This document shows positions 16,466-24,955 of a DNA stretch of 44,838 nucleotides, piece by piece. Origin of the DNA: a virus. The notes beneath the pieces were generated by a model. It was not told where the DNA came from and did not search any database. It saw only the letters and a program-made list of their open reading frames with translations. The stretch is taken from positions 1-44,838 of the IMG/VR virus record IMGVR_UViG_3300023087_000852. The stretch is one strand, 5' to 3'. Position 1 is the stretch's first letter. Each line of letters starts with the position of its first letter. Made by a program: the position numbers and the translations under genes.

Positions 16466-16954
16466 ATGGGTGCTAAATTAGCTATTGTTATGTTCATGTT
16501 GCTCTTAGGAGCAGGCGGTATAGGTTATTGGTATTATAACGATACACAAGAACGTATGGCTATCCTACAAGAAAACAATGCTAAACTTAACACCGCAGTT
16601 GAATTAAATGAACAAACTATAAGTTCACTAGAACAAGACTATGAAAAAGCATCTAGTGAACTTGCTAGTTTAAACGAAGCATACACTGCTATACGTAGAC
16701 AAAACCAAAGACTAGCAGACAAATTACAGGAAATTGATTTAACAGCAGCAGCAATAGCAAATGCTGAAAGTATTGAACGTGCTGTAAATAGAGGAACTGT
16801 AAATGCTGGCAGATGTTTTGAATTGCTTTCGGGGGCAGAATTGAATGACAAAGAAAGGAACGCTGAAAATGGCATCGCTTTTAACAAAGAGTGTCCTTGG
16901 CTTTACGATACTTATAAGTCTCGCGGCCTGCTCAACGAAACCACAGCAGATTGA
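16466..16954 (+). CDS. i-spanin (Rz)-like membrane coiled-coil protein
   Basis: A 162-residue protein with an N-terminal membrane helix (residues 4-24, LAIVMFMLLLGAGGIGYWYY) and a long coiled coil (about 28-95). Its C-terminal part has two Cys (about 117 and 143). This layout, directly after the endolysin and with a lipoprotein gene starting inside it in another frame, fits an i-spanin/Rz. Spanins join inner and outer membranes at the last step of lysis. Family assignment is by architecture only. Confidence 0.65.
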   Translation: MGAKLAIVMFMLLLGAGGIGYWYYNDTQERMAILQENNAKLNTAVELNEQTISSLEQDYEKASSELASLNEAYTAIRRQNQRLADKLQEIDLTAAAIANAESIERAVNRGTVNAGRCFELLSGAELNDKERNAENGIAFNKECPWLYDTYKSRGLLNETTAD

Positions 16955-17261
16955 AATAACCACATCACCAGTTGAAAAACCAACACTGGAACTTCCTCCT
17001 GTTGACGAACTCAATATGCGGAATGTTGAATGGATTGTCCTCAATGAAAATAATGTAGACGCAGTAATTGCCAAACTAAACAGCGAAGGCAAAGCATTTG
17101 CTCTGTATGCACTTACGGGCGAAGGCTACGGTAACCTAGGATTGAACTTCTCAGATATACGGGCGTTGGTTCAACAACAACAAGCAATTATAGCAGCCTA
17201 TGAAGGTTATTATAAAGAGGCAGAACAGGCACTTGATAAAGCAGTTATTGTGGACGATTAG
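16869..17261 (+). CDS. outer-membrane lipoprotein, o-spanin (Rz1)-like
   Basis: A 130-residue lipoprotein: MASLLTKSVLGFTILISLAACS gives a signal peptide with lipobox LAAC and cleavage before Cys21. I prefer the ATG at 16869 (AAGGAACG ribosome site); an in-frame ATG at 16845 adds eight residues including two Lys. It starts within the i-spanin-like gene in another frame, the arrangement of Rz/Rz1. A Pro-rich piece (PVEKPTLELPPVDEL) follows the lipid site, as in Rz1. The C-terminal half (VEWIVLNENNVDAVIAKLN, YALTGEGYGNLGLN) is an unusually long extension for an o-spanin. Confidence 0.6.
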   Translation: MASLLTKSVLGFTILISLAACSTKPQQIEITTSPVEKPTLELPPVDELNMRNVEWIVLNENNVDAVIAKLNSEGKAFALYALTGEGYGNLGLNFSDIRALVQQQQAIIAAYEGYYKEAEQALDKAVIVDD

Positions 17262-17775
17262 TTTTACGAGCGTCTTAGCAGGATGTAATGCATCTCAACC
17301 GGATCCAGTAGTATCAGCACAGCCTTTCATAGGTTTAGAAGAACGTCAAGATAGGAAACAAATCAAAGAATTTGTAGGTGTTGATCCTGTTCGTACAGAA
17401 TGGTGTGCGGCATTTGTAAATGCTGTACTTGAACTAGACGGTATACCTGGCAGCGAAAGCGTAAGTGATGTTCCTCTAATGGCACGAAGTTTTTTAACTT
17501 GGGGCGATCCAGTAGAACCTGAAAATATTCAACGTGGTGACGTTGTAATATTTCCTAGAGGCGATAGAGGTTGGCAAGGACATGTAGGTTTTTACACTGA
17601 AACACAGACAGTAAACGGACAAACGTATTGGGTAATACTAGGCGGAAATCAAAAAAACGAAGTTAGATATGATTTATACAATCCTAAACATGCTTTAGGT
17701 ATACGTAGGTATAAATACACACAGTTAATAGAGGGTGTTAACGATGTGGGAAATGATAGAAAGGATGGCCAGTGA
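17200..17775 (+). CDS. lipoprotein with TIGR02594/CHAP-like cysteine peptidase domain
   Basis: A 191-residue protein with N-terminal signal and lipobox (SVLAGC, Cys29), then a cysteine peptidase/amidase domain: EWCAAFVNAVLEL near residues 67-79 carries the nucleophile Cys, RGDVVIFPRG and WQGHVGFYTE near 112-132 carry the His, and LGGNQKNEV plus GIRRYKY complete the TIGR02594 pattern. Such domains cut cell-wall peptides. The start lies 62 bases inside the preceding lipoprotein gene, and the overlap codes for the basic n-region of the signal. As a lipoprotein it would act from the outer membrane during lysis or exclusion. Confidence 0.75.
   Translation: MKVIIKRQNRHLIKQLLWTISFTSVLAGCNASQPDPVVSAQPFIGLEERQDRKQIKEFVGVDPVRTEWCAAFVNAVLELDGIPGSESVSDVPLMARSFLTWGDPVEPENIQRGDVVIFPRGDRGWQGHVGFYTETQTVNGQTYWVILGGNQKNEVRYDLYNPKHALGIRRYKYTQLIEGVNDVGNDRKDGQ
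17710..17717 (+). promoter_or_regulatory. perfect T4 late promoter octamer TATAAATA
   Basis: TATAAATA is the exact T4 consensus, lying near the 3' end of the peptidase gene and 26 bases before the ATG at 17744. It would express the membrane protein and lipase late. Confidence 0.5.
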
Positions 17776-18031
17776 TAGGCTGTGGATATACACAGCACTA
17801 GCAGGGTCAGTTTTTGGTGCAATTTTTGTTGCATACATAAGCACAACTCGTATAGGGTTATGGGGATATGCTCAAGTAGATAGAGCAATAGATTATCTGG
17901 TAGAACGGTGGGGCCTTACTTGGTTAGAACAACCGGAAGATGCTTGGCGTAAAAAATATCCAAAAATAACTGCAAAAATTGATAGCATTGAAAAACGTTT
18001 AGCAGATTTGGAGGGCAAAAATGATAAGTGA
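17744..18031 (+). CDS. small membrane protein, lysis-associated (holin candidate)
   Basis: A 95-residue protein with one membrane helix (about residues 11-32, LWIYTALAGSVFGAIFVAYI) and an amphipathic, charged C-terminus with a coiled-coil end (IDSIEKRLADLEGK). The ATG at 17744 has a GAGGG ribosome site; a GTG at 17735 would add three residues. Its place between a wall peptidase and a lipase and its size suggest a lysis role such as holin or antiholin, but one membrane helix alone does not prove it. Similar sequences occur in marine T4-like phages. Confidence 0.5.
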   Translation: MWEMIERMASDRLWIYTALAGSVFGAIFVAYISTTRIGLWGYAQVDRAIDYLVERWGLTWLEQPEDAWRKKYPKITAKIDSIEKRLADLEGKNDK

Positions 18032-18770
18032 AATGAATTTTAAGGAGCGCAGTCTCCTTTTTGCACGTTTAGCAAGTATAGCATATTTAGATGATGCAAC
18101 GAAAGAAGCCAAAAAACTAGGCTTTACAACAACAGAGTTTTATAATAAAGATGGCGCACAAGCTTGGCGCTTCATGAATAAAGAAGATTTAGTTATTGCT
18201 TGCCGGGGAACACAGCCGAGCGAATTTAATGATATTAAGGCAGATTTAAAAGCAATGCCTGTAATGGCAGAAACAGTATCAAGAGTACACAGAGGCTTTA
18301 AAGCAGAAGTTGACGAACTTTGGCCAATGGTACTAGAAGATATTGATCGCAAAGCAAATGAAAAGAAAAAATTATGGTTCTGTGGACATAGTTTAGGTGC
18401 AGCAATGGCAACTATTATGGCAAGCAGATGCCATTTGTACGAAGGCATTAATCCAGTAGAAGAACTTTACACATTCGGTTCTCCACGTGTGGGTTGGAAA
18501 GGTTATTGTAAAAGTTTATGTGTAGAGCATCATAGATTTGTTAATAATAACGATATTGTAACAAGAGTTCCATTAGCAGTTATGGCTTACAAACATCACG
18601 GTACAGAACATTACATAAACGCATATGGCAAGTTTCGTCCATTAACACCTTGGCAACGTACTAAAGATCGTTGGCGCGGTATGTGGATGGGACTCAAACA
18701 GGGCAAAATTGACAACTTTGGCGATCATTCAATGACTGAATATATTAAACACATAGGAAACATGGATTGA
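18021..18770 (+). CDS. class 3 lipase-like hydrolase
   Basis: A 249-residue alpha/beta hydrolase of the lipase class 3 family. The nucleophile elbow is CGHSLGAA at residues 121-128 (Ser124); the oxyanion region is IACRGTQ (59-65); ELYTFGSPRVG (148-158) is the typical post-nucleophile block, Asp178 in NNNDIVTRVP and His236 in GDHSM complete a likely triad. It should hydrolyse acylglycerols or phospholipids. It is intact and lies in the lysis module behind a late octamer, so attack on membrane lipids during lysis is inferred; no secretion signal is seen. The start has a GGAG ribosome site. Confidence 0.8.
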   Translation: MISEMNFKERSLLFARLASIAYLDDATKEAKKLGFTTTEFYNKDGAQAWRFMNKEDLVIACRGTQPSEFNDIKADLKAMPVMAETVSRVHRGFKAEVDELWPMVLEDIDRKANEKKKLWFCGHSLGAAMATIMASRCHLYEGINPVEELYTFGSPRVGWKGYCKSLCVEHHRFVNNNDIVTRVPLAVMAYKHHGTEHYINAYGKFRPLTPWQRTKDRWRGMWMGLKQGKIDNFGDHSMTEYIKHIGNMD

Positions 18771-19510
18771 AATATCTTTACACTAACGGATGTAGTTTTA
18801 CATGGGGAGGCGGTATTAACGAAGACCACGGATACAAAGAAGCCGATAGAGAAAAACTAGTTTGGCCTTACTATCTAGCACAATTGTTAGACAGAACTCC
18901 GATTCAACATGCTAAAGGTTGTGGTAGTAATCAAAGGATGGTAAGGACAAGTATAGACTGGTTAGTCAATACACCTCAAGTAATCTTAGATAATACAATT
19001 GCAGTTTTACAGACTACAGAAGCATTCAGGATGGAATATTACACAGGCAAGGATGAATATGTAGAAACTAAAGTACCGTTTGAAGATGGACGTTTTTGGA
19101 AAAGAAAAGATTATACTTATACACACGATGATAAAAAATGGGTTAGGGTAAACGTATGGGGTAACGATTTTCATAAGTCGTTACCTCCATCAAATAAAAC
19201 AATACACGAAGCCAGAACAAGATCATTTACCGAAGTGCAAGGAATGTACGAAAGTATCAGCCATGTTTTATCATTAGATAGGATATTTAAAAGTTTTAAT
19301 GTTAAAACTTATTGGTGGATGCAGTTCGGATCTGTACCAAAACAATATCCACCAGAATACCGAGAATTATATAAAGACATAGACATCATGCCAACGATGA
19401 GTTATGATATAATAGGAAAACAAGATCCGCACCCTAGTCCTCAAGGACATAAACGTATAGCGGAACAAATGTTTGATTACTTAAAAGGAGGGCTTAAGAA
19501 TGCCGCGTAA
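18767..19510 (+). CDS. SGNH-hydrolase-like protein (third copy)
   Basis: A 247-residue protein starting at TTG (overlapping the lipase stop as TTGA). Block I is YTNGCSFTWGGG (Ser near residue 10), block II is in KGCGSNQRMV (residues about 45-54), and block V is DPHPSPQGHKRIA near residue 221-233. Both HP-x-P-x-GH and GCSFT match the marine phage SGNH group. It is cytoplasmic by appearance. Standing beside a lipase it could act on acyl esters, but no substrate can be inferred. Confidence 0.55.
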   Translation: MKYLYTNGCSFTWGGGINEDHGYKEADREKLVWPYYLAQLLDRTPIQHAKGCGSNQRMVRTSIDWLVNTPQVILDNTIAVLQTTEAFRMEYYTGKDEYVETKVPFEDGRFWKRKDYTYTHDDKKWVRVNVWGNDFHKSLPPSNKTIHEARTRSFTEVQGMYESISHVLSLDRIFKSFNVKTYWWMQFGSVPKQYPPEYRELYKDIDIMPTMSYDIIGKQDPHPSPQGHKRIAEQMFDYLKGGLKNAA

Positions 19511-19895
19511 AAAACCAGAAGATTTAAAACCAGCAGCACCTAAAGCAAAAGCAGAACAAATGACTGAAATGCCTACATATGATTCTACAGTAGCAGTTCC
19601 AGCAAGTTCTGAAGGAGCAACAAAGAAAGTAAAACTTGATTTGGAAGTTGATACAACTGTAAAAGATCTAGGACCAAATCCTTATGCTAAACTTATACAT
19701 TTAGCAAAAGCAGTAGATGCATGGAGGATTTTTCCAAGAGCATTCCTAACAGTTTATATCTTTTTGCTTTACAAAACAGTTTTATGGTATATGGAACTAC
19801 CTGATCCTAGCATGAATCAGTCTGCACTAATTTCCGTAATTGTAGGTGCTGGCGCAGCATGGTTTGGACTATACACCGGAACTAGCAAAAAATAA
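19500..19895 (+). CDS. two-helix membrane protein (holin candidate)
   Basis: A 131-residue protein with a charged, Ala/Lys/Pro-rich soluble N-terminal half and two membrane helices near residues 77-96 (PRAFLTVYIFLLYKTVLWYM) and 105-127 (SALISVIVGAGAAWFGLYTG), then a short basic tail TSKK. The short-loop, two-helix, basic-tail pattern fits class II holins, although the long soluble N-terminus is unusual. It has the strongest ribosome site near here (AGGAGGG). It is the other holin candidate besides 17744. Confidence 0.5.
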   Translation: MPRKKPEDLKPAAPKAKAEQMTEMPTYDSTVAVPASSEGATKKVKLDLEVDTTVKDLGPNPYAKLIHLAKAVDAWRIFPRAFLTVYIFLLYKTVLWYMELPDPSMNQSALISVIVGAGAAWFGLYTGTSKK

Positions 19896-19901
19896 CAAAG
19901 T

Positions 19902-19909
19902 AGTAAATA
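19902..19909 (+). promoter_or_regulatory. late promoter octamer (AGTAAATA)
   Basis: AGTAAATA lies 9 bases before the ATG of the DnaJ-like gene and no ribosome binding site is present between, so a very short 5' leader is implied if it is used. Confidence 0.45.
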
Positions 19910-19918
19910 AGTAATAGT

Positions 19919-20749
19919 ATGGACTATTACAGCGTACTGGGTGTAAACAAAGACGCCACGTCAGACGAATTAAAGAAAGCATATAGAAAACTTGCAATGC
20001 AACACCATCCTGACAAGGGTGGTGATGGCAAAAAGTTCGCTCAAATTAACGAAGCATATGATACGTTAAAAGATCCTGAAAAAAGATCGTTGTATGACAA
20101 TCCTGCAACTAATAATAATTTTCAAGGTAATGCGTTTACTGATAACTTCGGTAATTTTAATGATATTTTTGGCAGTATGTTTGGACAAGGTTTTGCACAA
20201 CAACATCGTGCAGTCAGAAACAAAGATATTAGGTTGCGGGTAAGTCTCACACTAGAAGATGTTTTACGAGGTAAAGATTTTCTTGCAACTTATAATATGT
20301 TGAATGGTGTAGAAACAAGTGCAAGTATTAGAATTGCTCCTGGTGTAATGGATGGTCAATTAATGAGATACAGAGGATTAGGAGATCACTCTGCACATAG
20401 TTTACCTAGAGGTGACTTGATTATGCAAATAGCCATTGTTAAACATCCTAGGTTTAGAAGGGATAATGCACACTTACATATTGAAGAAAAGGTCAATTTA
20501 TTGGAATTTATAGCAGGTACAACTAAAAACATTCCAACTCTAGAAGGAGGCATGGTTAGATTGAATATCCCTGCAGGAACAAACCCAGGTACTATATTAA
20601 GTATATCTGGAAAAGGTTTGCCAGAACTTAATACAGGACGTACAGGAAATTTATATGTAAAGTTGAAAGGTATTACACCAAAAATAAAAGATCCTAATAT
20701 GCTAGAAAAGGTAAAATTAATAAATGATGCAATTAATCGTAGCGCCTGA
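19919..20749 (+). CDS. DnaJ-like co-chaperone (CbpA type, no zinc domain)
   Basis: A 276-residue J protein. The J domain spans residues 1-62 with the HPD motif in MQHHPDKGG (HPD near residue 30-32), needed to stimulate the DnaK ATPase. A Gly/Phe-rich linker (about 63-98) follows, then the DnaJ C-terminal substrate-binding domains (about 102-265) without the Cys-rich zinc domain, as in CbpA. It would recruit host DnaK. The downstream neighbours are peptide deformylase and a ClpA-like unfoldase, overlapping by 26 and 14 bases, which makes a protein-quality unit. Confidence 0.9.
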   Translation: MDYYSVLGVNKDATSDELKKAYRKLAMQHHPDKGGDGKKFAQINEAYDTLKDPEKRSLYDNPATNNNFQGNAFTDNFGNFNDIFGSMFGQGFAQQHRAVRNKDIRLRVSLTLEDVLRGKDFLATYNMLNGVETSASIRIAPGVMDGQLMRYRGLGDHSAHSLPRGDLIMQIAIVKHPRFRRDNAHLHIEEKVNLLEFIAGTTKNIPTLEGGMVRLNIPAGTNPGTILSISGKGLPELNTGRTGNLYVKLKGITPKIKDPNMLEKVKLINDAINRSA

Positions 20750-21248
20750 TACAAGACTAGAAAATCCTGTTCCAAAGTTTGATTTGGCTACAGACAATCC
20801 AAGACCTCTTGCATTTGAAATGATTGAATTAATGCAAAAGGAAGGAGGGTTAGGATTATCAGCAAATCAAGTGGGAATAAATGGGCAGATATTTGTTATG
20901 AAATGTTTGTTAAATAAAAAATACGGCGATACAATCGTTGTAATAAATCCGCACATTAAAGGTATTAGTAAAGAATTAGAAGAAGGAATTGAAGGGTGTT
21001 TAAGCCATCCGGGGTTGACACTTAAAGTAAGACGTCCAATTAGTTGTGTTGTTGAATTTGATACGTTGACAAATGACTATAAAGATGTTATACATGTAGA
21101 GACAAAATTTAATGATATTGACAGTAGAATATTTTTACACGAATATGATCACTTACAAGGAATACAATTCATTAATAGAGTTAGCAGACTAAAACTTAAC
21201 ATGGGTTTAAAAAAGCAAGCAAAAAGGAACAAAAATGGTAGAACCTAG
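20724..21248 (+). CDS. def: peptide deformylase
   Basis: A 174-residue peptide deformylase with all three metal-site motifs: GLSANQVG (residues 44-51, variant of GLAAxQ), EGCLS (90-94, Cys ligand) and HEYDHLQG (139-146, both His ligands and the catalytic Glu). It removes the formyl group from nascent proteins. The C-terminal end [12 protein letters not shown] is short and basic. Two ATG codons stand at 20724 and 20727. It begins within dnaJ and ends within the clpA-like gene. Phage deformylases are known in marine phages, where fast turnover of new proteins has been proposed. Confidence 0.93.
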   Translation: MMQLIVAPDTRLENPVPKFDLATDNPRPLAFEMIELMQKEGGLGLSANQVGINGQIFVMKCLLNKKYGDTIVVINPHIKGISKELEEGIEGCLSHPGLTLKVRRPISCVVEFDTLTNDYKDVIHVETKFNDIDSRIFLHEYDHLQGIQFINRVSRLKLNMGLKKQAKRNKNGRT

Positions 21249-23484
21249 CCAAGCATTACAAGTAGTATTTGATAAGGCAGTTAAAGACGCAAAGAAATTA
21301 CAGCATGAATATGTTACTCTTGAACATCTTCTGTTTGCAATGCTGTGTGAAGAACAATTTTCTACAGCATTAAAAGGGTTTGATACAGATGTAGACCTAT
21401 TGAAAAAGAATGTAGAAAATTATCTCAAAACAAAATTAAACGAAATTAAAACAGAAGCAAAAAAATATAAACCTGTTAAGACAGGCACTGTTGAGCGGGT
21501 TTTAAATCGAGCTTTTGCACAAGTATTATTTCAAGGACGCAATCAAATCGAAATTACTGATGTTTTTATTAGTACATTAAGCGAAAAAAGAAGTTATGCG
21601 TTCTTTGCATGTCAACAAGCAGGCATTCAGAAAGATAAGTTTATCCAATATATGAGTGCAGAACTTGAATTAGATATAGTAGCAGACGAAGACATGGAAA
21701 ATGCTGGTATTGCTAACAAAGCATTAAAAGCATTTACTGACGATCTCAATGCCGATGTTAAAAAAGGTCGTATAGATCCTGTTATCGGACGGGAAGACGA
21801 AATAGAATCACTAGCACTTGCACTAGGACGCCGCACAAAATCAAATGTGCTTATGGTCGGCGATCCAGGTGTGGGTAAAACTGCTATTGCTGAAGGTTTA
21901 GCATGGAAAATTGTAAACAACGATGTTCCAGAGTTTTTAAAAGAATACAATGTTTATGCACTTGATATCGGCAGTATGCTTGCAGGTTCAAAATACCGCG
22001 GCGACTTTGAAGAACGCTTTAAACTTGTGTTATCTGCACTACAGAAAAAAGGCAAAACTATTATGTTTATTGACGAAGCACACATGATTAGTGGCGCTGG
22101 CGCAGGTGGAAGTAATAGTGCAAATGATTTAGCAAATATGTTAAAACCTGCATTGTCTAAAGGTAATATCAAAGTTGTTGCTTCAACTACTTGGGAAGAG
22201 TACCGCAAGTACTTCGAATCAGATCGTGCGCTTATGAGAAGATTCCAGCGTGTAACTGTTGACGAGCCGAGTGCAGAAATTACAAAAGATATTTTACATG
22301 GTATTAAGAAATATTATGAAGAATTTCATACTGTAGAAATTACAGATGAAGCAATTGAAGCAGCAGTAAAACTTACAATCAAATATCAAGCAGATAAAAA
22401 ACTACCTGACAAAGCAATTGATGTTATTGATGTTGCATGTAGTAGGTTCAAGGTCAATAATCAGACAGAAAATAAAATTGTCACAGAAGAAAGTATTCAA
22501 TTTGAACTTGCAAAAATGGTTAAAATACCAAAAGAGCAAGTTGCAGAACGTGAGACAGAAAATCTTGCTAATTTAGAAACTAATATGAAAGGTAGTGTTT
22601 ACGGTCAAGACGAAGCAATCGAAGGTATTGTTGATAAAATACTTGTTTCGCAAGCAGGACTTAAACCAGAAGATAAACCGATTGGATCATTTGTGTTTAT
22701 GGGTCCGACAGGTACAGGTAAAACAGAAACAGCAAAACAACTTGCACATCATTTAGGTGTACAACTTGTACGATTTGATATGAGTGAATATCAAGAGAAG
22801 CATAGTGTTGCAAAGTTTATCGGTGCACCTCCAGGTTATGTAGGATTTGAAGACGATGCAGGACAGTTGATTATCAAACTGCAAGAAAATCCCAACTGTG
22901 TGTTGTTGCTAGATGAAATTGAAAAAGCACACCCAGATGTAAGTAATGTTTTATTGCAACTTATGGACAACGGTATGATCACTGGCAGCAACGGTAAGGA
23001 AGCAGATGCACGTAACAGTATCCTAATCCTAACAACAAATCTTGGTGCAAGAGAAGCAGAGAAAAATGCTATCGGATTTGGTGAAGAATCAGACGGTTCT
23101 GACTACGAAGATGGCGAATTGAAAAAATTCTTTGCACCAGAGTTTAGAAATAGGCTAGATGGCGTTATTACGTTTGCTAAACTTGGTAAGCCTGTGATGT
23201 TAAAAATTGTTGGCAAGTTCTTAAAAGAACTTAAAGATCAAGTTGCGGATAAAAACGTAGAAGTTTCTGTTACAGACGAAGCATTAGATTTGTTAGTAGA
23301 CAAAGGCTTTGATCGTAAAATGGGTGCAAGACCATTACAGCGTGTTATTGACAAAGATATTAAACGTCCTTTGTCAAGAATGCTATTGTTTGGTGATTTG
23401 AAAGACGGTGGTAAACTATCAATCAACGCAAAAGGCAAAGACATCGTCTTAAATGTTGAGAGTACTGTAATTGCAACAAGCTGA
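21235..23484 (+). CDS. ClpA-type AAA+ unfoldase
   Basis: A 749-residue Clp ATPase close to ClpA in length (758) and without the ClpB middle domain. An N domain (about 1-145) is followed by AAA-1 with Walker A GDPGVGKT (209-216) and Walker B MFIDEAH, and AAA-2 with GPTGTGKT (490-497), LLLDEIEKAH and IGAPPGYVG. The loop tripeptide IGF (613-615) matches the ClpP-binding motif of ClpA/ClpX, so it could feed a host ClpP. Together with deformylase and the J protein it may remodel or degrade host proteins. Confidence 0.9.
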   Translation: MVEPSQALQVVFDKAVKDAKKLQHEYVTLEHLLFAMLCEEQFSTALKGFDTDVDLLKKNVENYLKTKLNEIKTEAKKYKPVKTGTVERVLNRAFAQVLFQGRNQIEITDVFISTLSEKRSYAFFACQQAGIQKDKFIQYMSAELELDIVADEDMENAGIANKALKAFTDDLNADVKKGRIDPVIGREDEIESLALALGRRTKSNVLMVGDPGVGKTAIAEGLAWKIVNNDVPEFLKEYNVYALDIGSMLAGSKYRGDFEERFKLVLSALQKKGKTIMFIDEAHMISGAGAGGSNSANDLANMLKPALSKGNIKVVASTTWEEYRKYFESDRALMRRFQRVTVDEPSAEITKDILHGIKKYYEEFHTVEITDEAIEAAVKLTIKYQADKKLPDKAIDVIDVACSRFKVNNQTENKIVTEESIQFELAKMVKIPKEQVAERETENLANLETNMKGSVYGQDEAIEGIVDKILVSQAGLKPEDKPIGSFVFMGPTGTGKTETAKQLAHHLGVQLVRFDMSEYQEKHSVAKFIGAPPGYVGFEDDAGQLIIKLQENPNCVLLLDEIEKAHPDVSNVLLQLMDNGMITGSNGKEADARNSILILTTNLGAREAEKNAIGFGEESDGSDYEDGELKKFFAPEFRNRLDGVITFAKLGKPVMLKIVGKFLKELKDQVADKNVEVSVTDEALDLLVDKGFDRKMGARPLQRVIDKDIKRPLSRMLLFGDLKDGGKLSINAKGKDIVLNVESTVIATS

Positions 23485-24169
23485 GACTACAAAACTACAT
23501 TATAACAAATATCTATATAAATTAGAAACAAGACTTTATATAGCACATATATTGCGTACTGAAATACAGCACGGGAAAAACTTTCAGTACGCAAGACGAG
23601 AACTTAATTCATTTAAAGCAAGAATTTTTCCTGGAAGTAAAACATTTCAAGTAAACGCAAGATTTGGTCACTCACATATTTCTATTGATACTAATGAGAT
23701 ATTAGATGTCGAAAGAATCATTACCAATCTAATGCATGAAACAGACTATACTGTTAGAATAGAGCAAAGTTTCTTAAACATTTATTCAAACAACGAGAGT
23801 TTGATAGACAAATTAGCCAATACTTTATCAGCAGACTACATTAAAGTTTGGAAGCCGAGTCCTGATATGATAGAATATTTGCAAAATAATAAAAATGTAA
23901 TTATTGTTAACAAAGAAACAGAGTTTGATTATAAAGTTACATTTGGTGGCAAGAATGTTAATCCTGAAATGGCTAATTGGATTGTAAAAAATCCTAATTT
24001 ATGCAAATGCGGCACTAAACTGTTACAAAAAATAAAAAACAAAAACTGGATAAAAGGGCAATACGTTTATATTAAGAACGACAAAGCACTTACATTGTTT
24101 GAACTACTTGCAGGTGGTAATATTTCAAGGATCGATAAACTAATTTACAAACACGATCTAGATAAATAG
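23471..24169 (+). CDS. hypothetical protein
   Basis: A 232-residue protein starting at TTG, overlapping the ClpA-like gene by 14 bases; no better ATG is in frame before residue 89. The sequence is alpha/beta, Lys-, Asn- and Ile-rich, with two Cys (CKCGTKLL near 177-184), a basic patch (LLQKIKNKNWIKGQ) and a C-terminal LLAGGNISRIDKLIYKHDLDK. I recall related proteins in marine T4-like phages but not a function. It is the last gene before the late octamer at 24161. Confidence 0.5.
   Translation: MQQAETTKLHYNKYLYKLETRLYIAHILRTEIQHGKNFQYARRELNSFKARIFPGSKTFQVNARFGHSHISIDTNEILDVERIITNLMHETDYTVRIEQSFLNIYSNNESLIDKLANTLSADYIKVWKPSPDMIEYLQNNKNVIIVNKETEFDYKVTFGGKNVNPEMANWIVKNPNLCKCGTKLLQKIKNKNWIKGQYVYIKNDKALTLFELLAGGNISRIDKLIYKHDLDK
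24161..24168 (+). promoter_or_regulatory. T4-type late promoter octamer (GATAAATA)
   Basis: GATAAATA overlaps the stop of the upstream gene and lies 28 bases before the ATG at 24197, with AAAGGA as the ribosome site. It begins the internal-protein-like island. Confidence 0.6.
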
Positions 24170-24196
24170 TATTAGTAAATTTACAAAGGATCGATC

Positions 24197-24955
24197 ATGG
24201 AACATTTTATCCGAGTAGTCATGGAAAAAACTGATATTGCTGAAAAGTTAGATGAGTCAATTTTTCCAGGCAACGACATTTTTGAATCAGAACAGGGTGC
24301 AACAGTTTTTGAAATTCCTCTATCTAGGGAATTATCAGAAGAAGAAGCAGATGGATATGCAGAGCACCTAGCAAATTATATGTTTGAACAAGGTTATGAC
24401 GACTTTGATATTGAAATATCTGCTAACGAAGAAATTTCAGATATTGAAGAAACATATGACGGCGACGAGTTTTTTGAAAACTACGGTGTCATGTGGTTCA
24501 ACGAAGATGAAGATGAAGGTTTAGAAGAAAGATCAGAGTTTGAAAAATATAGAAATATGTATATTGTCTATGATCCAGGAACACTAGAAGTTAAAAAAAG
24601 CTATCCAATAACAAATAAAATGCAAGCACAAAACGATGCAAAAGCAATGGGTATGGTAGCAACTAGTGGAACAAAATATTTAGAATTAAGACGTGATAGA
24701 AAATCAATGGACGAAGCTGAATATCAAGGACGCAAAGTTAAACTTGGCAAACCTATGCGCGGCGATGTTAAAAAGTTCAAAGTATATGTAAGAGATCCAA
24801 AGACTAAAAATATTAAGAAAGTTAACTTTGGTGATCCAAACATGAAGATCAAAAAGTCTAACCCAGCACGTAGACGTTCATTCCGTGCTAGACATAACTG
24901 TGATAATCCAGGACCAAGAACAAAAGCACGTTACTGGAGTTGCCGCAAATGGTAA
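24197..24955 (+). CDS. acidic/basic two-part head-type protein with Cys C-terminal domain
   Basis: A 252-residue protein with a strongly acidic first half (about residues 40-115) and a basic second half. The C-terminus from about 176 (EYQGRKVKLGKPMRGDVKKF) to the end (KKVNFGDPNMKIKK, then RARHNCDNPGPRTKARYWSC) is a domain I recall at the end of several marine T4-like phage proteins, with two Cys. The N-terminus MEHFIRVVME is a weak match to the leaders seen in the following genes. A packaged-protein or head role is inferred from context and charge; the function is unknown. Confidence 0.5.
   Translation: MEHFIRVVMEKTDIAEKLDESIFPGNDIFESEQGATVFEIPLSRELSEEEADGYAEHLANYMFEQGYDDFDIEISANEEISDIEETYDGDEFFENYGVMWFNEDEDEGLEERSEFEKYRNMYIVYDPGTLEVKKSYPITNKMQAQNDAKAMGMVATSGTKYLELRRDRKSMDEAEYQGRKVKLGKPMRGDVKKFKVYVRDPKTKNIKKVNFGDPNMKIKKSNPARRRSFRARHNCDNPGPRTKARYWSCRKW

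Noticed and set aside
16781-16792. GTAAATA within the i-spanin-like gene and similar in-gene octamers (1346, 36171, 41042, 43024)
   Set aside because: The motif is frequent by chance in AT-rich DNA; only copies at gene junctions were kept as promoters.
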